Of a DNA stretch of 64,000 nt, positions 46,957-59,125 are shown piece after piece. Position 1 is the first letter of the stretch. The number at the start of each line of letters is the position of its first letter. Source of the DNA: Ptychodera flava (taxonomy: Eukaryota > Hemichordata > Enteropneusta > Ptychoderidae); contig NC_091934.1 of NCBI RefSeq assembly GCF_041260155.1, positions 41,556,694-41,620,693 of the forward strand, read 5' to 3'. The position numbers and the translations under genes are program-made. The notes under the pieces are model-generated. The model did not search any database. It had not been told where the DNA came from and saw only the letters and a program-made list of their open reading frames with translations.

Positions 46957-47920
46957 AACAAGCCATCGTTGATGACACAGTCCCCACTTGTTAATGGGTA
47001 CTTTAATTACAAGTCCTCAAAGAGGATAGAGTCCTCTTCATTAATTAGGTCTGCGATAAAAATACTGTGATACAGATGGGGCTCTATAGCCAAGAATGAG
47101 TTCCATGGTGGTGAAAACAAAAACCAATGTAGGCCGCCTTCCTAATTACAAAAGATCATAAAATGAGTCAATAAGTAATTAATTGACATGATACTGCCAA
47201 ACATTTTTGCATCCTATCCTAACACTGACAGATTATCACCGGTACCATATTTCATAAAGTTTGATGCAGTGCTTCTGGACATTCACCCTAAAAACAAAAA
47301 TTCATTATGTAAATGCAAACTAGCAATTAATTTAAATGATACCGCTTAGTGCCATTGAATTGTATTTACAACACTGTGAGATCAAAATCTGTACCAGGTT
47401 TTATCAAAGTTGATGCAGTATTTGTGGATATATCACTCTAATAGGAAAGTTCATAACTTGTGGAATTACAAATTAATTAACACGACACTGATGTCTTTTC
47501 ACTTTTAAAGCTATGTGAGCTTAACATCTGTACCAGGTTTCCCGAAATTTGATGCAGTATTTCTTGACATATCAGTCTAATTACAAAAATTCAATATTTG
47601 ACATGAGACTGCGACATGCCGTGAAACAAATTGATGTGCATATGTATGACATTGGTCAATGTCCTTGTACCAACTTTGAATGATACTGGTGGAAATATGT
47701 CTGAGTTACGGCTCCATACATGAAAAAATCATAACAAAATGGACGCCATCATATCACAAACAAATTGACGTGCATAGGTATGACATATGAAGTAATCCTT
47801 GTACCAAGTTTGAATGAAATCACTCTAGGCATCTCTGAGATATCTGTGTGAACGGAAGGAGGCAAGCACGCACATGACCAAACCTGTAAGTCCCCCCTGG
47901 ACGGTGTCCGTGGGGACTAA
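46957..47920. mobile_element. Helitron-like repeat element, copy 1
   Basis: The left end AACAAGCCATCGTTGATGAC precedes AGTCCCCACTTGTTAATGGG; the right end is the hairpin GGACGGTGTCC then GTGGGGACTAA. AGTCCCCAC near the left and GTGGGGACT at the right end are inverse of each other. The core has about three diverged ~145-bp units (TGTACCAGGTTT...TTGATGCAGTA near 47240, 47391 and 47531), followed by the ending cassette with the AACGGA...CATGACCAAACC phrase. Confidence 0.7.
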
Positions 47921-48906
47921 TTAAAACTGAGCAATATAAAAACCAGCAAAGTCATTGATACAGAAAGTGATTTAATCGTCGCTTTTACAACATACAAGGA
48001 CAGGAAGCACAAAAGATAAACTTAAATTATTGAAAAAGTTGTTACTAAAAAATTCAATTTAGAGAAATTGTTTAAACTGCCTATTTGGCCCAACAGAGAT
48101 GTCAAGTTGGCGTTGTCAACAAGAAGATACCATGCCCATTACTGTCAATCCACAACAGAGCACTTACTGACAAACAGCTAATTAGATGATCAACAAATTA
48201 TGATCTTTACTGGTAAAGAAAACTGGATCACCTAATCACAGCAAACATTGATCACAGAGCAATGGTAAACTTGGGAGAAGACAATGAACAGGAAACCCTT
48301 TTATTATGATTTGGACATTGTTAACACTTTTTTCTTTAATTTCTACATTTTGCACCTTATGTATTTACACATGGAGCAAGACAGAACCTGAATACCTAGA
48401 CCTGTCTGAAAAGAACCAGTGAAAGCATATTACATATTTGATGGAACACTAATTTGATAGATAGCTAGCAAGTGTGTAGTCAAGACACTGCCAGATTCAT
48501 ATGGCACAGAACAATCCTGCAATTATGCAACAGTTACTGTAGTGGAGTCTCTAAACTGGGAGCTTGCAAATGGTAGACTTTCAAATTCACGACGAGACTG
48601 TTATAAAATGAATTGCAAACAAAGGAAGAGATACTAAACACATTAACTGGCACCCAATTTTACTCATGATCACAGATGCCAAATAGGATCAAACTGTCAG
48701 CCCATCGTATTGTTTGCACAGTGGCCAAGGTACACCATCTATATGCACTGAATGAACAGAAGAATATGCTCCCCTAAGCAACTTCTTCATTCACTCAATT
48801 GCCCTTTTGAAGGTTGAGACAAGAGACCATGTCAGACTGAAGGTGGAAATGTTATGGCACACTTACAAAAATGACTCACCAGAAATACTGTTAGCAGTTG
48901 ACTCTG
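47921..48906. other. Spacer between repeat elements, no gene recognised
   Basis: About 1 kb of AT-rich sequence without open frames of note. I see no match to the neighbouring repeat cores. Confidence 0.4.
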
Positions 48907-49559
48907 AACAAGTCATCGTTGATGACACAGTCCCCACTTGTTAATGGGTACTTTGATTACAGGTCCTCAGAGAGGATAGAGTCCTCTTCATTAGTTCTGT
49001 GATAAAATGCTTTCGAATAAATTCGCTTGATACATGTCTGAGTTGTAGTTCAAGACATGAAAAAATAGCGTCAATGACACTGTAGCTCCCATCCTGGACT
49101 ATTTAGTGTTTGTTCTCTGGTCAGATATTTGAACATGTGTGAAAGGGATAAAGTGCATGAAGTGAATATACTTAAATGTAATGTACTGGAGACAGTGAAA
49201 TATGTTTAATGTATTTATTCAGAATATAAAATGGAAAAAATACAGAATTAGAAATATCGAATACTGTGATACAACCATTAACTAAACAAGTCATTGACAA
49301 TGACAGTCCCTACTTGTAATAGGAGTATTAGTCTTGATGGGGCAGGGAAATGGTGGTCATTAAGAAGTATCACTGGAGTGTATATGTTGAGATCTATGGG
49401 CAAATAGGTCTATGTCGTTGTTCCCAATTTGAAACACATGAGGCATGTCTTAAGTTATGGTTCTAAATCGGGAAAAAAGATCAGACCTCTAGCAGTATTG
49501 GCCAGCCAAGAAATACATATGCGCATAATAAATGAGGTACAAGATGTGACATCTTAAGG

Positions 49560-50390
49560 TCTAATATCCTATCAAAATTGGAGGGTATAGAACTTGTGGT
49601 TACTGAGATATGCATATATATGTATAATCAAGGTCAAAGGTCATTGAGGTTACATGACATTTGAAAAAAAAATTATATTGCTAATTAATCCCTATATGCC
49701 AAAAATCAGACCTCTAGCTCTATTTGCTTGCCCAGAATTAGATGTGTGCAAAATTAATGAGGTAAAGCATGTGTTGTCATAAGGTCTCCCATCCTACTAA
49801 ATACAAAGGACATAGCACTTGTGGTTACTTATTTATTGACATAAACACATATTTTAGGTAAAAGGTCATCGAGGTCACATGACATTTGGTCAAAAAATTT
49901 CTCTCCTATAGTTATCCCTATATACCAAAAATCAGACGTCCAGCTCTATTGGCTTGCTCAGAATGAGATATGTGCATAATTAATGAGCTACAATATGTGG
50001 CATCATAAGGTATCCAATCATACCAGATATGAAGGGTGTAGCACTTGTGGTTACTGAGTTATGGACAAATATGTATATTTGAGGTCAAAGGTCACCGAGG
50101 TCACATTACATTTTGTCAAAAAAAATTCTCTCCTATAGTTATCCCTATATATCAAAAATCAGACCTCTGGCTCTATTGGCTTGCTCAAAATTAGATATGC
50201 ACATAATTAATGAGGTACAATATGTGGCATCATAAGGTGTCCCATCATACTATACATGAAGGGTGTAGCACTTGTGGTTACTGAGTTATGGACAAATATG
50301 TATATTTGAGGTCAAAGGTCACCGAAGTCATGTCACATTTTGTCAAAAAAATTGTATTGCTAGGTTATCCCTATATACCAAATATAGTTA
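49560..50390. repeat. DR1-bearing ~228-bp tandem units (array A)
   Basis: Each unit reads CAGACCTCTAGCTCTATTGG...AATTAATGAGGTACAATATG...ACTTGTGGTTACTGAG...AGGTCAAAGGTCACCGAGG. Exact AGGTCAAAGGTCA is at 49631, 50082 and 50309; a variant lies near 49855. Confidence 0.9.
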
Positions 50391-51519
50391 TCAAAACAAA
50401 CCACCAATTGTATGAAACATGGGCCTAAATACAGACAGACTGACATTCACAGACTGGCACAGAGTGATGACATTGACCCCAAGTGTGCCTTGGCCCATGG
50501 AGAGTGATAAAGATAAACAAAAGCTGAATGTAATGATAAAATAGTTAAGTATAGGCCCACAGACACTGAGGGTGAATATGTTACAGCAATTTGATTAGTT
50601 TCTTTTCGTTTTCTACTTCTGTGATAATTTTTAAGACAATCAAACTGCAAGGCAGTTTTAATATTTAATTAACATAATTTAATTTAATATTTAATATTTA
50701 ATTATTTTATATAATTTAATTGACATGTTATCTTTTACAAGCACACAGCAAACTGTTCTTGATTTTCATTTACAATATTTGACATGGACTGAAATACATA
50801 ACATGCAACCAATATTTACATTTTGCCCATGCACCAGATACTTGGAGAGATTTCAACATGCAATCATTAACTCAGAAACCCTATAGGGAAAAGTAAACAT
50901 TGTTTTCTTCCAGAACAGCTGGTATATCCACATCTGGAGCAACTTACAAACTTAACCAATTACACAAGGATGATGACACAAGAGATAAAGTTAAACTGTG
51001 GTGAACTTGACTATTCCTTTCAAATCCTTACCTAACTTGATTGACATCTTAAACTAAAATACACTGCATGTTTAATGGCACACAAAAATACATCAGGGGT
51101 GTACCATTTGATAAAAGGGGGTTGTCTGGAAGATTGATGAGGAACATCTTTTTTATCCGATACACTGTACATTCTTTTTTTCCCACTATCCCACCTTTTC
51201 TTTTTGACAAACCTTCTGTGGCTGATTTTTTTATTGACATTTGTTTGGATTTTTTTTCAAAATCTGCCAGGACCTCAGGACCCCCCCCCCTCCATCACTC
51301 TTTAACATTGAAAAAAACTTTGAATATATTTGTTGGAAACCAAACCTGTTGAAATCACCTCAGCTATGTTTTCTCATTATTTTTTACTTCAACACCAAAT
51401 ACAGTTTACCATTTCAAATGCTTACTGAATCACCGCATTATCTTAAACATAGGGCCAATGTCCCTGAAGCTACTATAGACATGGATACAAAATTAAGTAT
51501 TTCCTGACTGTATGAAATC
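50391..51519. other. Inner part of the nested element, no gene recognised
   Basis: AT-rich, with a poly-C run near 51281-51290. Open frames are short and do not resemble Rep/helicase, so the nested element looks non-autonomous. Confidence 0.4.
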
Positions 51520-52420
51520 ATCTCACTAAGGTCATCCTAGGGACCTGTTAACCAAATATTAAAGCTGTCTGACCAGCGGTTTTGAAAAAAACAAGCGACC
51601 CAATAGTCGACAGAGCTCTGCTGTGTTATGTAGAGAGCAACTTTTTGTGACATATGTATTGATGAAGATGGTTGAGATCTTTGATAGCTCATTTCAGGAT
51701 GGCCTGACCTAAAATGGCAACATTAGCTGCAAAAATACAAAATTGATGATTTCATCATAATTATGTATAAAAATGTATACCAAATATCAAAGCTATCACA
51801 TGAGTAACTTTTGAGAAACAAATATTTGACCAAAAATGGCAAAAATTGACCCAAAAATACAAAAATTGAAGATTTCATCAAATTTCACTATATCACACTA
51901 GGAGAACCCCCAGGAACCTGTATACCAAATATCAAAGGCATCAGACAAGTAGTTTTTGAGAAACACATTTTTTGACCAAAAATGTCAAAAATTGCACCAA
52001 AAATACAAAATTGCAGATTTCATCATATATTCTATATATCATATTTAGTTTATCTGTAGAAACCTGTATACCAAATATCAAAGCTGTCAGACGAGCGGTT
52101 TTGATGAAATAAATTTTTGACCAAAAATGACAAAAAATTCCTTAAAAATACAGATTTGCATATTTCATCACAATTTGTACAAATCCAAATTGGGTTATCC
52201 CTAGGGACCTGTATACCAAATATCAAAGCTGTCAGACGAGCGGTTTTGATGAAATAAATTTTTGACCAAAAATGACAAAAAAATTCCTTAAAAATACAGA
52301 TTTGCATATTTCATCACAATTTGAACAAACCCAATTTGGGTTATCCCTAGGGACCTTGTATACCAATATCAAAGCTGTCTGACCAGCGGTTCATGAAGAA
52401 GAAGATTTTTTACCAAAAAC
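51520..52420. repeat. ~150-bp tandem units, about six copies
   Basis: The phrase GGACCTGTATACCAAATATC, then AAAGCTGTCAGACGAGCGG and a TTTTTGACCAAAAATG tail, recurs near 51540, 51765, 51913, 52055, 52200 and 52350. The third to fifth copies are most alike. Confidence 0.9.
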
Positions 52421-52842
52421 ACCTTTTTTGGCATTAATTTGCCTATTTTCAACAATATCAAAAAATTCAAAAAAAGCACAATTATTTCAGGTCAGCCCAA
52501 AGTACTTACATGCTAATTTTTCATGTAATCTGCTCAGTGGTTATTGAGATTTTCAATTTTGACTGTTTTTAGATTTTTTCACTTAATTTGCATATTTTTG
52601 GCAATGGCAACTTCATTTGAACAAAATCTCATCTACAGCCCATCATCCATGTACACACCAAATATCAAGATGAAATGTGCAGCGGTTTTGAGAGTTTTTG
52701 ATGTTGACGGACAGACATACAGACATACAGACATACATACATACAGACATTTCCCTAGCCCATAAGAATAGCTTCCGTTGCCATATATACATATGGCTAT
52801 GGGAGCTAAAAATCATAATAAAATGCCATCCGGCGGCCATAT

Positions 52843-53450
52843 TGGATCGTATCACAAAATAAATTAAGGTGCATATGTATGACATTGGTCAATCTCCTTG
52901 TAACAACTCTGAATAAATTCGCTTGATACATGTATGAGTTATGGTTCTGGACATGAAAAAACGTAATGAAATGGCCACACGGCGGCCATATTGGATCGTA
53001 TCACAAAACAAATCAACGTGCATGTGCATGACATATGTCAATGTCCTTGTACCAAGTTTAAATAAAGTCGGTTGAGATATGCCAGAGTTATGGCTCTGTA
53101 CATGAAAAAATCGTAACAAAATGGCCGCACGGCGGCCATATTGGATCGTATCACAAAAAAAATTGATGTGCATATCTATGACATGTCCTTGTACCAAGTT
53201 TGAATAAAATTAGTTGAAACATGCCTGAGTTATGGCTCTGTACATGAAAAAATCGTAATAAAATGGCCGCCTGGCAGCCATATTGGATCATACCACAAAA
53301 CAAATCGACGTGCATCTGTATGACATATGAAGTAATCCTTGTACCAAGTTTGAATGAAATCGCTCCAGGCATCTCTGAGATATCTGCGTGAACGGACGCA
53401 CGCACGCACGGACATGACTAAACCTATAAGTACCCCTGGACGGTGTCCAT
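52843..53450. repeat. ~175-bp tandem units (GGCGGCCATATTGGATCG type)
   Basis: Units near 52830, 52980, 53130 and 53270 share GGCCATATTGGATCGTATCA, CCTTGTACCAAGTTTGAAT and GAGTTATGGCTCTGTACATG. The same unit fills the element at 55736-56544. Confidence 0.9.
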
Positions 53451-53460
53451 GGGGACTTAA

Positions 53461-54100
53461 AATCAGATCTCTAGCTCTATTGAGTCGCTCATAATTAGAT
53501 ATGCGCATTATTAATGAGGTGCAATATGTGGCGTCATAAGGTGTCCCATCATACCATATATGAAGGGTGTAGCACTTGTGGTTACTGAGTTATGGACAAA
53601 TATGTATATTTGAGGTCAAAGGTCACCAAGGTCACATGACATTGTCAAAATATCTGAGATATCTGCGTGAACAGATGGACTCACAGATGGACACTGCCCA
53701 ATCTATAAGCCCCCTGGACTTCATCCGTGGGGACTGAAAACTGTGTCACTGCATCCTTTTTGCAATATGAATACGATGAGAAACTTAATTTTTATTTTTC
53801 TTGGCCTTATACATTGGAGTCTATGGACTGCCTTATACATGGGAGTCTATGGAGACTGCCTTATACATGGGAGTCTATGGAGGTGAAAACTAAAAAGTCC
53901 TCTAACAAGGCCAAATTTGATCGCATTGTGAAACAAATCGACGTGCATCTGTATGGGGTAAGGTACTATCCTTGTGCAAAGTTTGAAAGAAATTGACTTG
54001 GGCATGTCTGAGATATCTGCGTGAACGGACGGACGGACGCACGCACGCACGGACATGACCAAACCTATAAGTCCCCCCGGACGGTGTCCGTGGGGACTAA
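53461..54100. repeat. Tail cassettes: one DR1 unit and two right ends
   Basis: A single DR1 unit (AGGTCAAAGGTCA at 53613) runs to a right end of the TTCATCCGTGGGGACT type (about 53735). A cassette with CATGGGAGTCTATGG repeats then leads to a right end GGACGGTGTCCGTGGGGACTAA-type at 54100. The same order of tails occurs at 58590-59125. Confidence 0.75.
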
Positions 54101-54315
54101 AAAGCCTCTGATTCCCAAGAAAAGGATTAAATAGTGGAGTGTCTCAACACTTTGGCTCTGGACCCAAATTTAAACAATTGATCATGACCTTTACACAGGT
54201 CAAGGTAGCTATGTGATGAACAATAGTTTCAGTACTGGATACTTTAACAGTGACAGAGGCATTATTTTCTCTACACTTATCTTGTAAAGGGGAAAGTCCC
54301 TCGCTGCTTGTAAAT

Positions 54316-54814
54316 TTAGGGGGATTTGGTTCTGACAGAGGACTGACCAATTTCACCTTTACCAATTTTAGGTAATACTGGCTTGCGCCCATTTTCATAG
54401 CAATAAGTGGAATACTTATTTCTTCTTCTGTTCATTCTGTGCATGTAAAACAGATGGTGTACTTTGGGCATTGTGCAAACAATACGTTTAAAGCGTGACG
54501 CCAAGACAAATGTCTGTTCTGCGACCATGGTGTCAAACTCTGCTGGTATAGTGTCTGGACTGTACACTGTATGACATCTTTGATCCTTATGGTTCTTAAT
54601 GTGGAGGCGATCGATGATTTTCTTTACTTTCTGCCACATATGGTTATAAGGAGATGGAAGTGGCAATTCTGTTTTTGCCACTTTTAAGTTGTCTAAATGG
54701 CACATGTCATCGTAACTTATGATCACCTCCTCCCACTGGCTCTCAGGAATACCTTGAAGCTTATCATACAGCCATGATACCGTTATCAGGAAAACCTGAG
54801 ACGAGGATTCCAAT
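54316..54814 (-). CDS. Exon of a KDZ-like transposase-derived gene
   Basis: The acceptor TGTTTTTTTACAG ends at 54815 on the minus strand. The exon then encodes LESSSQVFLITVSWLYDKLQ, EEVIISYDDMCHLDNLKVAK, LPLPSPYNHMWQKVKKIIDR, LHIKNHKDQRCHTVYSP, MVAEQTFVLASRFKRIV, MPKVHHLFYMHRMNRRRNKY and NGRKPVLPKIGKGE, stopping at 54316. I recognise this as the DxCHL.../DrlHxxNHkd.../aEQtf C-terminal region shared with Kyakuja-Dileera-Zisupton type transposases. It is open over its full 166 codons, unlike its surroundings, so it may still be functional. Upstream exons are not found; a short GC-richer patch near 55370-55460 is unexplained. It could be a domesticated gene's last exon or the tail of a KDZ transposon. 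Confidence 0.65.
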
Positions 54815-54876
54815 CTGTAAAAAAACATTACAGCTTTGGCATTAAGGTCAATCACATCAAAATAATTTTGCTGCAT

Positions 54877-55735
54877 TAGTCATAGTAAATGCCAATGCAA
54901 AAAATTAACCTTGAGTCAGCAAATATGAAGATGTCACATAGATGACATAAATGTATTTTTACATTACATGTATGCCATTAGAACTGATGCAAGGATATCA
55001 AGTACATGCAGTGTTGCTGCCAGCCATTTAAACCAGGGGACAATGTGTCCCACTATCGTTTATTTTGGGGCCTTTTTGCACATTTTAGGGACAAAATGTA
55101 TCAGTTGTAAATCAAATTTGAATTATTTTATTATAGTTTCACAAACACAATGAAAGCTACCGTGATCACGTCACTATGCTTAACTTCAGGAAATTGCAAC
55201 AATATACTGTATCTGCCAAAAAATAAGCTCGTTCAAACTAACCCAGTGCAGCATTTTAGTTATTTTAATCACAGCTAATATATAATATATGTAAATATAT
55301 TAGCCTCAAAATGATCATGCAAAAAAGGTCATCATCAGTAACAGATATTACTTGCAGACTACACCCGTTGAACACCGTTGACTCACTGCGCGGATATATT
55401 GGACAATGGGTTCTGTTTTGGGGACATTGCCGCACGGGCACGACGCGTCCTGGCTGGAACACTACGTGTATACTTATACATTAACAATAGACATGCAATA
55501 TCGATAGCCATGTGGTGCACTTTTTCCTGAACTGTTTCATTTCACCATGAGTTGCACATTTATATTATTTATTTGAGTGAACTTTCCAAATCATACTTTG
55601 ATAAAGCAAACTGACTGAGCAAAAATGTATTGTTCTTGAGTGTTAACAATTGATATTTTCTGTAAATGTTGATAAAATACTAAATTTTTGCAGTTTTAAT
55701 ACTTTGAAATCTAAGTTTAGTGGAAAACAAGTCAT
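54877..55735. other. Spacer upstream of the KDZ-like exon
   Basis: A minus-strand stretch near 55345-55462 reads FQPGRVVPVRQCPQNRTHC with a higher GC content than its flanks. It might be an exon but I cannot place it in a family. Confidence 0.3.
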
Positions 55736-56544
55736 CGTTGATGACACAGTCCCCACTTGTTAATGGGTACTTTGATTACAGGTCCTCAGAGAGGATAGAG
55801 TCCTCTTCATTAGGTCTGTAATAAAATTACTTTTGAATAAATTAACTTGATACATGTCTGAGTTCTAGTTCAGGACATGAAAAAATCGTAATAAAATAAC
55901 CACACGGTGGCCATATTGGATCGTATCACAAAACAAATAAATGTGCATATGTATGACATAGGTCAATGTCCTTGTAGCAAATTTGATTAACGTTGGTTGA
56001 GATATGCCTGAGTTATGGCTTGTACATGAAAAAATCATAACAAAATTGCCGCACAGCAGCCATATTGGATCGTATCACAAAACAAATTATTGTGCACATG
56101 TATGACATTGGTCAATTTCCTTGTACCAACTTTGAATAAATTCGCTTGATACATGTCTGAGTTATGGTTCTGGACATGAAAAAATGTAATAAAATGGCCA
56201 CACGGCGGCCATATTGGATTGTATCACAAAACCAATGAAGGTGCATGTGCATGACATAGGTAAATGTCTTTGTACCAACTTTGAATAAAATCAGTTGAAA
56301 CATGCCTGAGTTATGGCTCTGTACATGAAAAAATCGTAATAAAATGGCCGCCTGGCAGCCATATTGGATCGTATCACAAAACAAATCAACGTGCATCTGT
56401 ATGACATATGAAGTAATCCCTGTACCAAGTTTGAATGAAATCGCTCCAGGCATCTCTGAGATATCTGCGTGAACGGACGGACGCACACACGCACGGACAT
56501 GACCAAACCTATAAGTCCCCCCGGACGGTGTCCGTGGGGACTAA
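55736..56544. mobile_element. Helitron-like element, copy 3 (short, complete-looking)
   Basis: AACAAGTCATCGTTGATGAC at the left, then GTCCCCACTTGTTAATGGGT, three to four ~175-bp core units, the GAACGGACGGACGCACAC cassette, and the terminal hairpin CCGGACGGTGTCCGTGGGG ending CTAA at 56544. This 809-bp copy is the clearest view of the basic family layout. Confidence 0.75.
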
Positions 56545-57111
56545 CAAACATATCAAATGATCAAAAAGGTTATATGGAACCCTAGTAAGTTAAAGAGAAC
56601 AGGTAGTTCTTGAGTTGGTATGAACATACAAAAACAGGATAAAATTCTTGTAGGAATGTTGTCATTTGTTTTCTACTTACAATGCCACTGCTGTCACTGA
56701 TTTGATGGAATAAATCTGAAATAGATTCAAATTAATGTAGTTAGATCAGCAGTGACGCTTTCAAATCAACATGATACAAATGTCTCTAGTTTTCTCCATT
56801 AATTCATGACACACTTGACACTCTGTCATTTATGAATATCCTTACACATTTCCATATAAAGAGGAACAAAAATCCAGGCAAATTTCCCTGTTTGTAATCA
56901 CCCCGAAAGTATTTAATTAATACTAACTGGAATTACTGGCATCAATGCATGCATAGCGGTGTGTAGTGCTATATAAAAGCCAAGCCAGTTTACTTTATTG
57001 CTTAAATATTTTAATACTCTCTTTGACACCTTTGCATGTCTTTATGATTTTAACAAGTGGTAAAACAATTTGTTTCACAAAAGTAAGAACTAATTTATTG
57101 TATCCATATTA
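56545..57111. other. Spacer between elements, no gene recognised
   Basis: AT-rich single-copy-looking sequence without a supported open frame. Confidence 0.4.
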
Positions 57112-57336
57112 AACAAGTCATCGTTGATGACACAGTCCCCACTTGTTAATGGGTACTTTGATTACAGGTCCTCGAGTCCTCTTCATTAGGTCTGTGATAA
57201 AAATACTTTTGAATAAATTCGCTTGATACATGTCAGAGCTGTAGTTCAGGACATGAAAAAATCGTAATAAAATGGCCACATGGCGGCCTTATTGGATCGT
57301 ATCACAGAACAAATCTATGTGCATATGTATGACAGA

Positions 57337-58586
57337 CATCCAACTCTATGGGTTTGCTCAGAATTAGATATACGTATAATTAATGAGGTACAGTATGAAG
57401 CATCATAAGGTCTCCCATCATACCATATATGAAGGGTGTACCACTTGTGGTTACTGAGTTATGGACAAATATGTATATTTGAGGTCAAAGGTCACCAAGG
57501 TCACATGACATTTTGTCAAAAAAATTGTATTGCTAAGTTATCCCTATATACCAAAAATCAGACCTCTAGCTCTATTGTCTTGCTCAAAATTAGATATGCA
57601 CATAATTAATGAGGTACAATATGTGGCGTCATAAGCTGTGCCATCATACCATACATGAAGGGTGTAGCACTTGTGGTTACTGAGTTATGGACAAATATGT
57701 ATATTTGAGGTCAAAGGTCACCGAGGTCACGTGACATTTTGTCAAAAAAATTGTATTGCTAAGTTATCCCTATATACCAAAAATCAGACCTCTAGCTCTA
57801 TTGGCTCGCTCAAAATTAGATATGCACATAATTAATGAGCTACAATATGTGGCGTCATAAGCTGTGCCATCATACCATACATGAAGGGTGTAGCACTTGT
57901 GGTTACTGAGTTATGGACAAATATGTATATTTGAGGTCAAAGGTCACCGAGGTCACGTGACATTTTGAAAAAAAAATAGAATTGCTAAGTATCCCTATAT
58001 ACCAAAAATCAGACCTCTAGCTCTATTGGCTCGCTCAAAATTAGATATGCACATAATTAATGAGGTACAATATGTGGCGTCATAAGCTGTCCCATCATAC
58101 CATACATGAAGGGTGTAGCACTTGTGGTTACTGAGTTATGGACAAATATGTATATTTGAGGTCAAAGGTCACCGAGGTCACATGACATTTTGTCAAAAAA
58201 ATTGTAGTGCTAAGTTATCCCTATATACCAAAAATCAGACCTCTAGCTCTATTGGCTTGCTCAAAATTAGATATGCACATAATTAATGAGGTACAATATG
58301 TGGCGTCATAAGCTGTGCCATCATACCATACATGAAGGGTGTAGCACTTGTGGTTACTGAGTTATGGACAAATATGTATATTTGAGGTCAAAGGTCACCG
58401 AGGTCACGTGACATTTTGAAAAAAAAATAGAATTGCTAAGTATCCTATATACAAAAATCAGACCTCTAGCTCTATTGGCTCACTCAAAATTAGATATGCA
58501 CATAATTAATGAGGTACAATACGTGGCGTCATAAGCTGTCCCATCATACCATATATGAAGGGTGTAGCACTTGTGGTACGAGTTAT

Positions 58587-58659
<73 letters not shown>

Positions 58660-58700
58660 AGGTTAAAGGTCACCAAGGTCACGTGACATTTTGTCAAAAT
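57337..58700. repeat. DR1-bearing ~228-bp tandem units (array B)
   Basis: Exact AGGTCAAAGGTCA at 57482, 57708, 57934, 58159 and 58385, spaced 225-227 bp. A one-base variant (AGGTTAAAGGTCA) follows near 58659. Most are followed by CCGAGGTCACGTGACATTTT. Confidence 0.93.
58590..58656. repeat. (AT)n microsatellite inside the last unit of array B
   Basis: A TATATG-like segment of the unit has expanded to about 33 AT repeats. Confidence 0.95.
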
Positions 58701-59125
58701 ATCTGAGATATCTGCATGAACGGATGGACTCACGGATGGACTCATGGACGGACATGACCCAATCTATAAGCCCCTGGACTTCATCCATGGGGACTAAAAA
58801 CTGTGTCACTGCATCTTTTTGCAATATGAATACGATGAGAAACTAAATTTTATTTTTATTTTTCATGGCCTTTGGACTGCCTTATACATGGGAGTCTATG
58901 GAGGTGAAAACTAAAAAGTCCTCTAACACGGCCAAATTTGATCGCATTGTGAAACAAATCGACGTGCATCTGTATGGGGTCGGGTACTATCCTTGTGCAA
59001 AGTTTGAAAGAAATTGACCTGGACATCTCTGAGATATCTGCGTGAACGGACGGACGGACACACGCACGCACGCACGGACATGACCAAACCTATAAGTCCC
59101 CCCGGACGGTGTCCGTGGGGACTAA

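Larger units (their letters stand above)
49066..52808. mobile_element. Nested Helitron-like element with TAGCTCCCAT/ATGGGAGCTA ends
   Basis: It begins TAGCGTCAATGACACTG then TAGCTCCCAT (49083-49092), and ends CCATATATACATATGG, CT, ATGGGAGCTA (52799-52808). The end is a hairpin whose last arm is the inverse of the left motif. It holds a second left-end cassette (AACAAGTCATTGACAATGAC at 49284), about three to four DR1-bearing 228-bp units, and a block of about six 150-bp units (51520-52420). The first 0.7 kb recurs from 61771, which fixes the left boundary. Confidence 0.65.
48907..53460. mobile_element. Helitron-like element, copy 2, split by a nested relative
   Basis: The left end (AACAAGTCATCGTTGATGAC) is at 48907. 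Its core unit is interrupted at about 49065 and resumes at about 52809 (AATCATAATAAAATGCC). Three to four units of the ~175-bp GCGGCCATATTGGATCG type follow, then a right end GGACGGTGTCCATGGGGACT to 53460. The resumption in the middle of a core unit shows the inner 3.7 kb arrived later. Confidence 0.7.
57112..59125. mobile_element. Helitron-like element, copy 4, mosaic of two core types
   Basis: The left end (AACAAGTCATCGTTGATGAC) and one partial GGCGGCC unit switch near 57335 into five to six DR1-bearing ~228-bp units. These end in an AT microsatellite, a right end of the TTCATCCATGGGGACT type (58797) and a final right end GTGTCCGTGGGGACTAA (59125). The switch inside the core indicates recombination or replication slippage between element types. 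Confidence 0.7.
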
